NCBI RefSeq assembly: GCF_014204515.1
Contig: NZ_JACHLI010000010.1
Coordinates: 156,476 to 220,475 of the forward strand
Origin: Pseudomonas nitroreducens
GTDB lineage: Bacteria > Pseudomonadota > Gammaproteobacteria > Pseudomonadales > Pseudomonadaceae
Direction: 5' to 3'
DNA length: 64,000 nt
Positions within the stretch are counted from its first letter, which is position 1, and each line of letters begins with the position of its first letter. The notes beneath the pieces are model-generated. The model was not told the origin of the DNA. It did not search any database and saw nothing but the letters and a program-made list of their open reading frames with translations. Both the position numbers and the translations under genes were made by a program. Below, one piece after another: positions 43,231 through 52,600 of the stretch.

Positions 43231-43369
43231 TTGGGTCGTTTCCTTCAGACTTTGGTTGAAAAGAAACGCCGCAACTTCGGCGACTGCGGACCGCTCTACG
43301 GCGGCCTTGAGCATAGTCAGGCCGGTGACGCCGGCAGCGCAGGCCAGCAGCTTTCCGACGAGCGACGGC

Positions 43370-44281
43370 TCAGCCGATGCCCGCCGCGAACAGCCCGCCG
43401 AGCCAGTCGGAAAACACCCGCAGGCGCCGCGACATCTGCCGGCGTATGGGATAGAGCACGCTCACCGGCAGTGGCGGTGGTTGCCAGCCGCGCAGCACTT
43501 CGACCAGTTCGCCGCTGGCCAGGCCCTCGCTCAGGTGGTAGCGCGGCGCCTGGATCAGGCCGAAGCCGGCGCGGCAGGCGGCAATGTAGGCGTCGGCGTT
43601 GTTCACCGTGATCCGGCTGGGCAGCCGCTGGGTGCGCAGTTGGCCGTCGAAGCGGAATTCCAGGTCGAAGATGCGCCCGCTGGAGGCGGACTGGTAGTTC
43701 ACCGCAAGGTGCCCTTCCAGCTGCTCCGGGTGCTCGGGCAGGCCGAACTCCTGCGCGTAATCGCGGCTCACGCAGGTAAGTTGCTCCAACTCGGCAATGC
43801 GCCGGCCGACCAGGCTGGAGTCGGGCAGCTCGCCGGCGCGCAGTACGCAATCCACGCCCTCGCGCACCAGGTCCACCTGGCGGTCGTTGAGGCTCAGCTC
43901 CAGCTCGATCTGCGGGTAGCGCCGACAGAACTGCGGCAAGGCCGGAATCACCACCAGCCGCCCCAGCGAGCTGGGCAGGTCGACGCGCAGCTTGCCGCGC
44001 GGATTCTCGGAGGAATTGGCCGGTGAGTCGGAGAAGCAGTTCTCCGCTTCCTCCAGGTCTTCCAGCAGGCGCACGCAACGTTCGTAGTAGGCCTGGCCGT
44101 CGGCGGTGACGCTGACCTGCCGCGTGGTGCGGCGCAGCAGTTGCACGCCCAGGTGTGCCTCCAGTTGCTGGATCAGCTGGGTCACGCTGGCGCGCGGCAG
44201 TTGCAGGCTGTCCGCCGCCTTGCCGAAGGCCTTGAGTTCGACGATGCGGGTGTAGACCTGCATGGCCTGCAAGCGGTCCAT
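43370..44281 (-). CDS. LysR-family regulator
   Basis: A 303-residue LysR-type regulator. HTH GKAADSLQLPRASVTQLIQQ in the first 60 residues, effector domain from about 90 (LRVDLPSSLGRLVVIPALPQ). Features such as VREGVDCVLRAGELPDSSLV match the CrgA/DmlR-like branch. It is divergent from the aldo/keto reductase at 44397, and the 115-bp gap contains a T-N11-A box, so the reductase is the probable target; the hydrolase downstream on its own strand is a second possibility. Confidence 0.92.
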   Translation of the reverse strand: MDRLQAMQVYTRIVELKAFGKAADSLQLPRASVTQLIQQLEAHLGVQLLRRTTRQVSVTADGQAYYERCVRLLEDLEEAENCFSDSPANSSENPRGKLRVDLPSSLGRLVVIPALPQFCRRYPQIELELSLNDRQVDLVREGVDCVLRAGELPDSSLVGRRIAELEQLTCVSRDYAQEFGLPEHPEQLEGHLAVNYQSASSGRIFDLEFRFDGQLRTQRLPSRITVNNADAYIAACRAGFGLIQAPRYHLSEGLASGELVEVLRGWQPPPLPVSVLYPIRRQMSRRLRVFSDWLGGLFAAGIG

Positions 44282-44294
44282 GGCGACTCCGATT

Positions 44295-44336
44295 ATTCAT
44301 CCAGACCGAATAGTTAAACCGTAATCCACCGGTTTA
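44295..44336. promoter_or_regulatory. Candidate LysR operators in the divergent gap
   Basis: ATTC-N9-GAAT (44295-44311) contains the T-N11-A core of LysR boxes; a second dyad TAAACC-N10-GGTTTA lies at 44315-44336. Both are between the LysR gene and the aldo/keto reductase. Confidence 0.5.
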
Positions 44337-44396
44337 TCCATGCCCAGCAAACAACAAGAATGGACCTGCCCCCTTTCCCACCCGGAGCATCCTCCT

Positions 44397-45389
44397 ATGA
44401 AAACCCGTCGCCTGGGCCCGCAAGGCCCCGTCGTTTCCGCCATCGGCCTTGGCTGCATGGGCATGTCCGACTTCTACACCACCGGTAGCGACGAGCAGGA
44501 ATCCATTGCCACCCTGCACCGCGCGCTGGAACTGGGCATCACCCTGCTCGACACCGCCGACATCTACGGCCCGCACACCAACGAAGAACTGCTCGGCCGC
44601 GCGCTCAAGGGCAAGCGCGAGCAGGTGTTCCTCGCTACCAAGTTCGGCATCGTGCGCACCCCGGAACAACCCCAGGTGCGTGGCGCCAACGGCAGCCCGG
44701 AATACATCCGCCAGGCCGTGGAAGGCAGCCTGAAACGCCTGGGCACCGATCACATCGACCTCTACTACCAGCACCGGGTCGACCCCAAGGTGCCCATCGA
44801 GGAAACCGTCGGCGCCATGGCTGAACTGGTGAAGGCCGGCAAGGTACGCTACCTGGGCCTGAGCGAGGCTTCGGCGGAGACGCTGGAGCGCGCCCACAAG
44901 GTCCACCCGATCACCGCGCTGCAGAGCGAATACTCGCTGTGGACCCGCGACCCCGAGGAAAACGGCGTGCTGGCCGCCTGCGCACGCCTGGGCGTCGGCT
45001 TCGTGCCTTACAGCCCACTGGGCCGGGGCTTCCTCACCGGTGCGCTGAAAAGCCCGGATGACTTCGCCGCAGACGACTACCGCCGCTCCAGCCCGCGCTT
45101 CAGTGGGGAAAACTTCGCGAAGAACCTGCAACTGGTGGACAAGGTCGCCGAACTGGCCGCTGCCCGCGGCGTGAGACCGTCGCAACTGGCGCTGGCCTGG
45201 GTGCTGGCCCAGGGCGAGCATCTGGTGCCGATCCCCGGCACCAAGCAGCGCAAGTACCTGGAGGAGAACGTCGCCGCCGTCGACCTGGCGCTGACCCGGG
45301 CAGAGCTGCTGGAGCTGGATGCGATCTTCCCGGCCGGCGCGGCCGCAGGCCCGCGCTACAGCGAACAGGTGATGGCGCTGATCCAGTAA
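44397..45389 (+). CDS. Aldo/keto reductase
   Basis: A 330-residue NADPH-dependent aldo/keto reductase of the AKR13/YakC-like group. Seen: GLGCMGMSDFYTTG, the catalytic DTADIYGPHTNEELLGRAL (Asp and Tyr), Lys in FLATKFGI and His in LYYQHRVDP; the cofactor region is VPIPGTKQRKYLEENVAAVD. ATG 44397 (MKTRRLGPQG) follows CCTCCTATG; the frame is open 57 bp upstream. Probably under control of the divergent LysR gene. Natural substrate unknown. Confidence 0.92.
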   Translation: MKTRRLGPQGPVVSAIGLGCMGMSDFYTTGSDEQESIATLHRALELGITLLDTADIYGPHTNEELLGRALKGKREQVFLATKFGIVRTPEQPQVRGANGSPEYIRQAVEGSLKRLGTDHIDLYYQHRVDPKVPIEETVGAMAELVKAGKVRYLGLSEASAETLERAHKVHPITALQSEYSLWTRDPEENGVLAACARLGVGFVPYSPLGRGFLTGALKSPDDFAADDYRRSSPRFSGENFAKNLQLVDKVAELAAARGVRPSQLALAWVLAQGEHLVPIPGTKQRKYLEENVAAVDLALTRAELLELDAIFPAGAAAGPRYSEQVMALIQ

Positions 45390-45456
45390 AAGCCCGGCAT
45401 CAGGGCCCCGGAGGACGCCGCCAGCGGTTATGCTGACGGGGTCCACCGGAGGTCCC

Positions 45457-45924
45457 ATGCGTTTCGTTCCCGCCGCCCTGCTCGCCCTTGTCTTCCTGCC
45501 CCTTGCCGCCTTCGCGGATGAAGAGTGCCAGGTCACCGCCGTATTCAGCGGCGACCAGCTGACCTGCCAGCGCAGCGACGGCACTGAGACCACCATCCAC
45601 CTGCGCGGCATCCAGGCTCCCGAGCTGGAGAAACCCTTCGGCCAGCGCTCCCGCGCCGCTCTGGTGCAGCTTTCCCTGGGCAAGAGCGCCACGCTCAAGC
45701 TCGCCGAGCAGCAAGCCGACGGCAGTCTCCGCGCGGCGGTCTGGGTCACCCCGGCGGAATGCCCGAACTGTGGCCACACCCTGGATATCGGCCGCGCGCA
45801 GCTGAGCATCGGCCTGGCACGCTGGCGTCAGAACGACGCGCAGACACCCGAGGAAGAGGGGCAGTACCAGTTCGAGGAGCACGAAGCGAAGGCGCGGCGC
45901 ACCAATCTCTGGCGCAAACCCTGA
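45457..45924 (+). CDS. Exported thermonuclease-like (SNase-fold) protein
   Basis: A 155-residue protein with signal peptide MRFVPAALLALVFLPLAAFA and an OB-fold staphylococcal-nuclease-like domain (TTIHLRGIQAPELEKPFGQR..., with LGKSATLKL, then ...EGQYQFEEHEAKARRTNLW). The family LRGIDAPE motif is present as LRGIQAPE, so the usual Asp is Gln. The C-terminal catalytic Arg/Glu set is only partly recognisable, so nuclease activity is doubtful. ATG 45457 follows CCGGAGGTCCC. Confidence 0.75.
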   Translation: MRFVPAALLALVFLPLAAFADEECQVTAVFSGDQLTCQRSDGTETTIHLRGIQAPELEKPFGQRSRAALVQLSLGKSATLKLAEQQADGSLRAAVWVTPAECPNCGHTLDIGRAQLSIGLARWRQNDAQTPEEEGQYQFEEHEAKARRTNLWRKP

Positions 45925-45936
45925 CCGGGTGGGAGA

Positions 45937-46743
45937 TCAATTGCTGACGTAGTGCGCCAGGATGCGTCGATCTTCGCCTTCGTCCACCAGCATTTTCAGC
46001 GTCTGCGCATAGCGGCGGACGAAGTCCTCGTCCTGGGTACGCTTGCTGAAGGCGACTTCGGCGGATTCGGCTGACACCACCACCGGCGTCGGCCCGATAT
46101 TGCCGCCCAGGCCCAGCTGCTGCAGTTCGTACTGGCCACTGTGCTCGTCGGCGATGATGCCGTCGATGCGGCCCTTGTCGACCATGTGCCAGAGGTTGCT
46201 GCGGCTGGGGTTGAAGAACACCCGCGCGGCGAAGTCGGGGTCGGCCATCAGTTGGCGGTAGGGTTCGCCGTAGGAAACATCGATCTGCGCACCGAGGCGG
46301 AAATCGCTGCCCGGCAGATCGGATAACTGCTGCAGGCTGTCACGCTGCGGCAGGTCGCGGCGGACGAAGAGGATATTGCGCGAGGGCGGCAGCACGGTGC
46401 CGGAGAACCAGGCATAGACCTCGCGCTCGGGCTTGCGGAAGGCCCCGGGCAGCACGTCGAGCCGGCCCTGTTCCAGTTCCCGCAGCGCCCTGGCCCAGGG
46501 CAGCTTGACCATCCGCACCTGGCAGCCGAGGCGTTCCAGCACTTCGCGATTGAGTTCGACGTACAGGCCGCCGATGCGACCATCGGGCAACTGCATGCTG
46601 AACGGCGGGTCGTCGTCCCAGCGCAGGGTCTTCTCGCAGGCGGCCAGCGGCGCGGCCAGCAGCGCCAGGCCCAGAAAGGCCAGGCACGTCAGGCGTGCGC
46701 GGGGCGGAAACGACGGTGGCGGGGCTTGCAGCGGCAAGATCAC
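45937..46743 (-). CDS. Solitary periplasmic solute-binding protein (SBP_bac_3 type)
   Basis: A 268-residue exported protein of the amino-acid-binding SBP_bac_3 fold. A long, Pro-rich N-terminus precedes the hydrophobic signal segment LTCLAFLGLALLAAPLAAC, where LAAC could be a lipobox. Mature segments: RWDDDPPFSMQLPDGRIGGL, ALRELEQGRLDVLPGAFRKP and MVDKGRIDGIIADEHSGQYE. No transporter genes adjoin it, so it may be a sensor-like or orphan protein. Start uncertain because of the long N-region. Confidence 0.82.
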   Translation of the reverse strand: MILPLQAPPPSFPPRARLTCLAFLGLALLAAPLAACEKTLRWDDDPPFSMQLPDGRIGGLYVELNREVLERLGCQVRMVKLPWARALRELEQGRLDVLPGAFRKPEREVYAWFSGTVLPPSRNILFVRRDLPQRDSLQQLSDLPGSDFRLGAQIDVSYGEPYRQLMADPDFAARVFFNPSRSNLWHMVDKGRIDGIIADEHSGQYELQQLGLGGNIGPTPVVVSAESAEVAFSKRTQDEDFVRRYAQTLKMLVDEGEDRRILAHYVSN

Positions 46744-46837
46744 GACTCACGACAGGAGAAGACGGATGCCCCGAGTGTATTGAACGTAGATGTCGAATGA
46801 CCAGCGGCTCAGCGTTTCGTCCGTCGGTTGTGAAGCT

Positions 46838-49555
46838 TCACTGCCAGCCGTAGCGGCGGACGAACCAGCCCTTCACCGCCTGGGTCAGCGCCATGTAGCC
46901 CAGCAGGATCGCCACCAGCCACGGCCAGTAGCCCAGCGGCAAAGGCTGCAGGCGGAACGAATGCGCCAGCGGGCCCATGGGCAGGAAGATCGCCACCGCG
47001 CTGATCGCCAGGGTCATGCCCAGCAGGGGCCAGGCGGCGCGACTCTGCAGGAACGGCAGGCGCCGCGTGCGGATCATGTGCACCACCAGCAGTTGCGAGA
47101 TCAGCCCCTCGACGAACCAGCCGGACTGGAACAGCGCCTGCTGCCCGGGCGACTGGGCGCCGAACACATGCCACAGCACGAAGAAGGTGGCGATGTCGAA
47201 GATCGAGCTGAGCGGCCCGAAGAACAGCATGAAACGCCCCAGGCCCGCCGGGTTCCACTGCTGCGGCTGGCGCAGCAGTTCGTCGTCGACCTGGTCGAAG
47301 GGAATCGCCACCTGCGCCAGGTCGTAAAGCAGGTTCTGCACCAGCAGCTGCAACGGCAGCATCGGCAGGAACGGGATGAAGGCGCTGGCCAGCAGCACGC
47401 TGAACACGTTGCCGAAATTCGAGCTGGCGGTCATGCGGATGTACTTGAGCATGTTGGCGAAGGTACGCCGCCCTTCGATGACACCCTCCTCCAGGACCAT
47501 CAGGCTTTTTTCCAGGAGGATCAGGTCGGCGGCTTCCTTGGCGATGTCCACCGCCGAATCCACCGAGATGCCGATGTCCGCCGTGCGCAGCGCCGGTGCG
47601 TCGTTGATGCCGTCGCCGAGGAAGCCGACCACGTGGCCGCGCTCGCGCAGCACGCGGACCAGGCGTTCCTTGTGACCAGGGGTGAGCTTGGCGAACAGCG
47701 TGGTGCGCTCGGCCAGCTCGCCGAGCGCGGCATCGTCCAGCTCGTCCAGCTCCGGCCCGAGCAGCACGCCGCTGACCGGCAGCTCGACGTCGCGGCAGAC
47801 CTTCAGGCTGACCCGCTCGTTGTCGCCGGTGAGCACCTTGACCGCCACGCCGCTGGCGGCCAGCGCGCGCAACGCAGGGGCGGTGGTTTCCTTGGGCGGA
47901 TCGAGGAAGGCGATGTAGCCCGCCAGGCACAGCCCGGTTTCGTCCGCCACGCCGTAGGCATCGCGTTCGGGCGGCAGTTCGCGGGTGGCCACGGCGACTA
48001 CCCGCAGGCCTTCCTGGTTGAGCTCGTCGGCCACCGCGCGGATGCGCTGCAGGCGCGCCCCGGTCAGCGGCTCGACGCCCGCGGCGGTCTCCACCGACGT
48101 GCAGACCGCCAGCACCTCCTCCAGGGCGCCCTTGCAGATCAGCAGGTGCAGATCGTCGCGTTCGCTGACCACCACCGACATGCGCCGGCGTGCGAAATCG
48201 AAGGGGATCTCGTCGAGCTTGTGGAAGCGGCTGTCGACCTTCAGCGCCTGGCGCAGTTCGACATGCTCCAGCACGGCGACGTCCAGCAGGTTCTTCAGGC
48301 CGGTCAGGTAGTGACTGTTGAGGAAAGCCAGTTGCAGCACGCGATCCTGCACCTGGCCGAAGGCGTCGGTATGGCGCTCGAGGACGATGCGATCCTGGGT
48401 CAGGGTGCCGGTCTTGTCGGTGCAGAGGATATCCATCGCACCGAAGTTCTGGATGGCGTCCAGGCGCTTGACGATCACCTTGCGCCGGCTCAGCGCCACC
48501 GCGCCCCTGGCCAGGGTCGAGGTGACGATCATCGGCAGCATTTCCGGGGTCAGGCCGACGGCGATGGACAGGGCGAACAGCGCCGCCTGCGGCCAGTCGC
48601 CCTTGGTGAAGCCGTTGAGCAACAGCACCACCGGCGCCATCACCAGCATGAAGCGGATCAGCAGCCAGCTGACGCGGTTCACCCCGGCCTGGAAAGCCGT
48701 GGGGGTCCGGTCGCTGGCGATCACCCGCTCGGCCAGGGAGCCGAAGTAGGTGCGCGCACCGGTGCCGATCACCACCGCCTGGGCCGAGCCGCTGACCACG
48801 GTGGTGCCCATGAAGCACAGGCTGTCGCGCTCCAGCGGGTTGCTCTGGCGGGCATCGCGCAGCTGGGCGAACTTCTCCACCGGCAGGGATTCGCCGGTGA
48901 GTGCCGCCTGGCCGACGAACAGGTCCTTGGCGCTGAGCAGGCGCACGTCGGCCGGCACCATGTCGCCCGCCGAGAGCCACAGCAGGTCGCCGGGCACCAG
49001 TTCGTCGATCGGCACCTCCCGGCGCTGGGTCGTGCCTTGCTCCTCGGCACTGCGGAACACCGTGGCGGTGTTGCTGACCATCGCCTTGAGCCGCTCGGCC
49101 GCGCGATTGGAGCGTTTTTCCTGGATGAAACGCAGCAGCGTGGAGATCGCCACCATGCTGCCGATGACCAGCGCCGCCTCGATGTCGCCGCTGCACCAGG
49201 ACACCGCCGCGAGTACGCTGAGCAGGAGGTTGAAGGGATTGCAGTAGCAGTACCACAGGTGCAGCCCGGCCCCGATGGGGCGCACCTGGTCGACTTCGTT
49301 GGGTCCCACGCGCAGCCGCCGTTCCGCCGCCTCGCTTTCGCTCAGGCCGTCACGGTGGCTCTCCAGGCGCTCCAGCACCACGGCCGGCTCCAGCGCCGAC
49401 CATTCCAGCAAGGCCGATGTCAGCGCTGGGGCAGCTTGGCGGCCGGCGGCGCTGCCGCGCAGCAGGTCGCGCGAAGCCAGCCGACGCAGCTGACGGGCCG
49501 GAAAGCCCTTGTTGATGAATTCGAGCAGGTGGGCCCTGACGAAGTCCAGACGCAT
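46838..49555 (-). CDS. mgtA: Magnesium-importing P-type ATPase (P3B), second copy
   Basis: A 905-residue P3B ATPase with CTDKTGTLTQDR, ITGES-type loop (ALTGESLPVEKFAQL), GDGINDAPALRTADIGIS and PEMLPMIVTSTLARGAVALS. It is colinear with the product of 8881-11598 and of identical length but differs most in the first 100 residues and cytoplasmic loops. Unlike the first copy there is no leader: only 89 bp lie between the tamB stop and this ATG, with AGGGGAG as ribosome site, one CTTAAG half-site and a CGCCG-TTCG-CGGCG hairpin. It may be read through from tamAB. Confidence 0.93.
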   Translation of the reverse strand: MRLDFVRAHLLEFINKGFPARQLRRLASRDLLRGSAAGRQAAPALTSALLEWSALEPAVVLERLESHRDGLSESEAAERRLRVGPNEVDQVRPIGAGLHLWYCYCNPFNLLLSVLAAVSWCSGDIEAALVIGSMVAISTLLRFIQEKRSNRAAERLKAMVSNTATVFRSAEEQGTTQRREVPIDELVPGDLLWLSAGDMVPADVRLLSAKDLFVGQAALTGESLPVEKFAQLRDARQSNPLERDSLCFMGTTVVSGSAQAVVIGTGARTYFGSLAERVIASDRTPTAFQAGVNRVSWLLIRFMLVMAPVVLLLNGFTKGDWPQAALFALSIAVGLTPEMLPMIVTSTLARGAVALSRRKVIVKRLDAIQNFGAMDILCTDKTGTLTQDRIVLERHTDAFGQVQDRVLQLAFLNSHYLTGLKNLLDVAVLEHVELRQALKVDSRFHKLDEIPFDFARRRMSVVVSERDDLHLLICKGALEEVLAVCTSVETAAGVEPLTGARLQRIRAVADELNQEGLRVVAVATRELPPERDAYGVADETGLCLAGYIAFLDPPKETTAPALRALAASGVAVKVLTGDNERVSLKVCRDVELPVSGVLLGPELDELDDAALGELAERTTLFAKLTPGHKERLVRVLRERGHVVGFLGDGINDAPALRTADIGISVDSAVDIAKEAADLILLEKSLMVLEEGVIEGRRTFANMLKYIRMTASSNFGNVFSVLLASAFIPFLPMLPLQLLVQNLLYDLAQVAIPFDQVDDELLRQPQQWNPAGLGRFMLFFGPLSSIFDIATFFVLWHVFGAQSPGQQALFQSGWFVEGLISQLLVVHMIRTRRLPFLQSRAAWPLLGMTLAISAVAIFLPMGPLAHSFRLQPLPLGYWPWLVAILLGYMALTQAVKGWFVRRYGWQ

Positions 49556-49644
49556 GAGAACTCCCCTGACGCCGCGAACGGCGGCGCTGGGGAGTCTGCG
49601 GCGGCTTCCTTAAGACGCCATGAAGACCGCCGGACAAGCGGTCG

Positions 49645-52600
49645 TCAGAAGTCGCGCTTGTAGAAGATATCCAGCGAGCTGGCCAGCCCGCTGGCGGCCT
49701 CCAGATAGACCTTCTTGCTCAGCAGGTAGCGCAGCGCGATGGTGTTGGCCGGCTCGAACACGCCCACGCCGTAGCGCAGGCTGAGGCGGTCGGAGAGTTG
49801 GCCGCTGGCGACCACGCTGGTGCTGTTGCCGGTGCCTTCGGTGTCCAGCTGGAAATCCTGGATACCCAGGCGCTGGGCGACCTCGCCGGTGAGCGGCGCG
49901 CTGCCGGCCAGGCCCAGGGCCAGGGCTGCCTCGCCGAGCATGTTGCTGTCCTCGCCGCTGGACATCGGCCGCCCCAGCACCAGGTAGGACAGCGCCTGCT
50001 GCTGGCTCATCGCCGGTTCCGAGAACACTTCGCTGCGCGGCTGCTCGGCATTGCCGGTCAGGCGCAGGCCGGCGACCACGTCGTCGACCTTGCGGATCGC
50101 CTCGACGTCCAGGTAGGGCTGGTCGATGGGTCCGGCGAACAGCAGCCGCGCGCGGCGGATAGTCAGCTTCTGTCCATAGGCGCGGTAACGGCCATTGTTC
50201 AGGCGCAGTTCGCCGCGGGTGTCGAGGTTGTTGCCGATGTGCACCTGGCCGGCAAGGTCGGCGTTCAGGCCGAAACCGCTGAAGGTCAGCTTGTCGCTGC
50301 CGACCCTGACGTCGATGTCCATGTTCAGCGCGGTAGCGGCCTTGGGCTCCTGCTTGTCACCGACGATCACGGTGTCGTCGGACACCTTCACCGTGGACGG
50401 CGGCAACTGGCGAACCACGATGGCGCCGCGCGGCACCTGCACCGAGCCGGAGACAGCGAGCTTGTCACCGGCCATCTGCACCGTCAGGTCAGGCTCGACC
50501 TCGAGATTGGCGTAGGGCTCCACCGTCACCGGCAGGCGATTGCCGCGCAGCTTGACGTCGACATCCAGCCCGCTGGCCCAGGCGATGCGCCCGGACAGGC
50601 TGCCGTTGCCGTGCTCACCGGCCTTCCAGTCGCCGCTCAGGTCGACCTGCTCGCCGGCGATCCGCGCGGTGACCTGCAACTGCTCGAAGCGGGTCGGCAG
50701 GTCGCCGCCGGAGATTTCGCCATCGCTGATCTGCAATTGGCCATCGACCCGCGGCGCCAGCAGGCCGCCGGAAATCTGCCCGCTGCCATTGAGGTGGCCC
50801 TTGAGGGTTTCCACCATGGGCGCGAACGGCCGGGCCACGGCAAGGTCCAGGCCGTTGAGGCGGAAGGTGCCGCTCACCGGCTTGCTCTTCGGCCGCGGGT
50901 CGAGCTGCACCTGGGCCTCCAGGCTGCCCAGCCGGTCGCCGAGGAACTGCAGGCTGGTGTCGATGCGCCGGGGCGTCAGGCGACTTTCCAGTTGCAGGCG
51001 CTGGTAAGGGAAGTCGACCCACTCCTCCTGCTCCTTGATGCGCAGGGTGCCGTTGTTGGCGTTGATCAGCACGGAGCCGTTGGGCCCGCTGGCCGGCAGG
51101 TCGAGCTGCACGTCGCCGTCGAGCTTGCCCTTCCAGGCGAAGTCGTCGGGCAGCCAGCGCGCCAGGCTGTCCAGCGGGAACTCGCGCAGGTGCAGGCGCA
51201 GGCGCGGATCGGGCATCAGCCGCTGGTCTTCCATGCACAGGCTGGCCGGACCGGAGGCCCAGCAATGGGCGCCGAGGTTGATCCGCCCGTCCGCCAGGCG
51301 CTCCAGGCGCGCCGGCTGTTGCAGGCGCCAGTCCTGGCCACCGCTCTGGATGTCGCCTTTTGCGAGGCGCCCGCGCCAATCCTTGCCGTTCCAGCTGCCA
51401 TCCAGGCCAAGGTCGAGCGCCAGCGGCTTGCCCTGCAGGTTCAGCGTGAGCTGCTGGCGCTGGCGGTCGCCGCTGCCTTCCAGCTTGAGCACGCCGAAAT
51501 CGCTGTCGCCGCTGCGCAGGCCCTGCGCCGTCAGAGTCACCCGGCCACGCTGGGCGGCGTCGAGGGAGGCCGTCAGGTCCAGCGAACGCAATCCCTGATC
51601 GGCGTAGGCGACGCGCTGGCCATCGAGTTTCAGCTGGCCTTGCGGCGCCTGCAGCGTGCCGGCCAGATCGAGGCGGCCGCTGACCTGACCGAACAGTTGC
51701 GGCCACAGTTGGCCCAGGCGATTCAGCGCGATGTCCAGGCGGCCGGACAGGCGCTGGTCCAGCGCGGCCTGCCCGCTGATGCGGTTGTCGCCCAGTTGCA
51801 GGGACAGGTCATCGACCTTCCACGCCTGCCCCGCCGCCGTGGCTTTCGCCTTGAGCGCAGCCGGCTGGCCGCGCAGGCGGCCCTGCAGGTCGAGGTTGGC
51901 GTCGAGGTTCAGCACCTCGCCCTTGAGCGAACCCTGACTGCGCAGCGGTCCGCCGAGCCGGCCGGGCATCTCTTCCAGCCAGTAGGCCGGATCGAGGTCG
52001 GACAGGTCGAGGGCGGCATCCCAGGTCACCGCATCGGCAAAACCGACCTTGAGGTGTCCCTCGGCCCTGCCCTGCCCCGCCACCAGTTTCAGCGACGGCA
52101 GGAAGACTTCCGCGAGGTTGCCCGACACCGGGCTGGCCAGGGTGAAATCGCCGGCGGGCCCTCGGAAGGCGCCATCGAAGTTGCCCAGGTAGGCGCCAGC
52201 GCTGTAGCTCACTTCGGCCTTGAAGGTGTGCACGCTGACCGGCGGCTCGTCGATCTGCGGGTACAGGCGGCGCCAGGGGAAGTCCAGCCAGTCGAGCCTG
52301 GCGTTGGCGGCGAAGGCGTCCTTCCAGTCCAGGCGGCCGGTCACGGCCACGCGCTGGTCCTTGGCGGCACTGAGGTCGAGCGCGGCGATGTCCGCCCCCT
52401 GGGCATCCACGCGGCCACGCAGGGTCAGTACTACCGGGCTTTCCTCGGCGGGCAGCACGGCGGCGCCGGCCAATTGGTAGCCGTCCTTGAGGTTGCCGCT
52501 GGCATTCAGACGCAGCTGGTTCAGGGTCAGGGTGTCGGGCAGCGAAGCGTCGGCCTTGAAGCCGTCGGCAGTCACCAGGGCGGTGGCCGGCAGGTTCTCC

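Noticed and set aside
46790..49663. 957-codon plus-strand frame opposite the second mgtA
   Set aside because: Low-complexity antisense of a well-conserved P-type ATPase; no ribosome site or recognisable domain.
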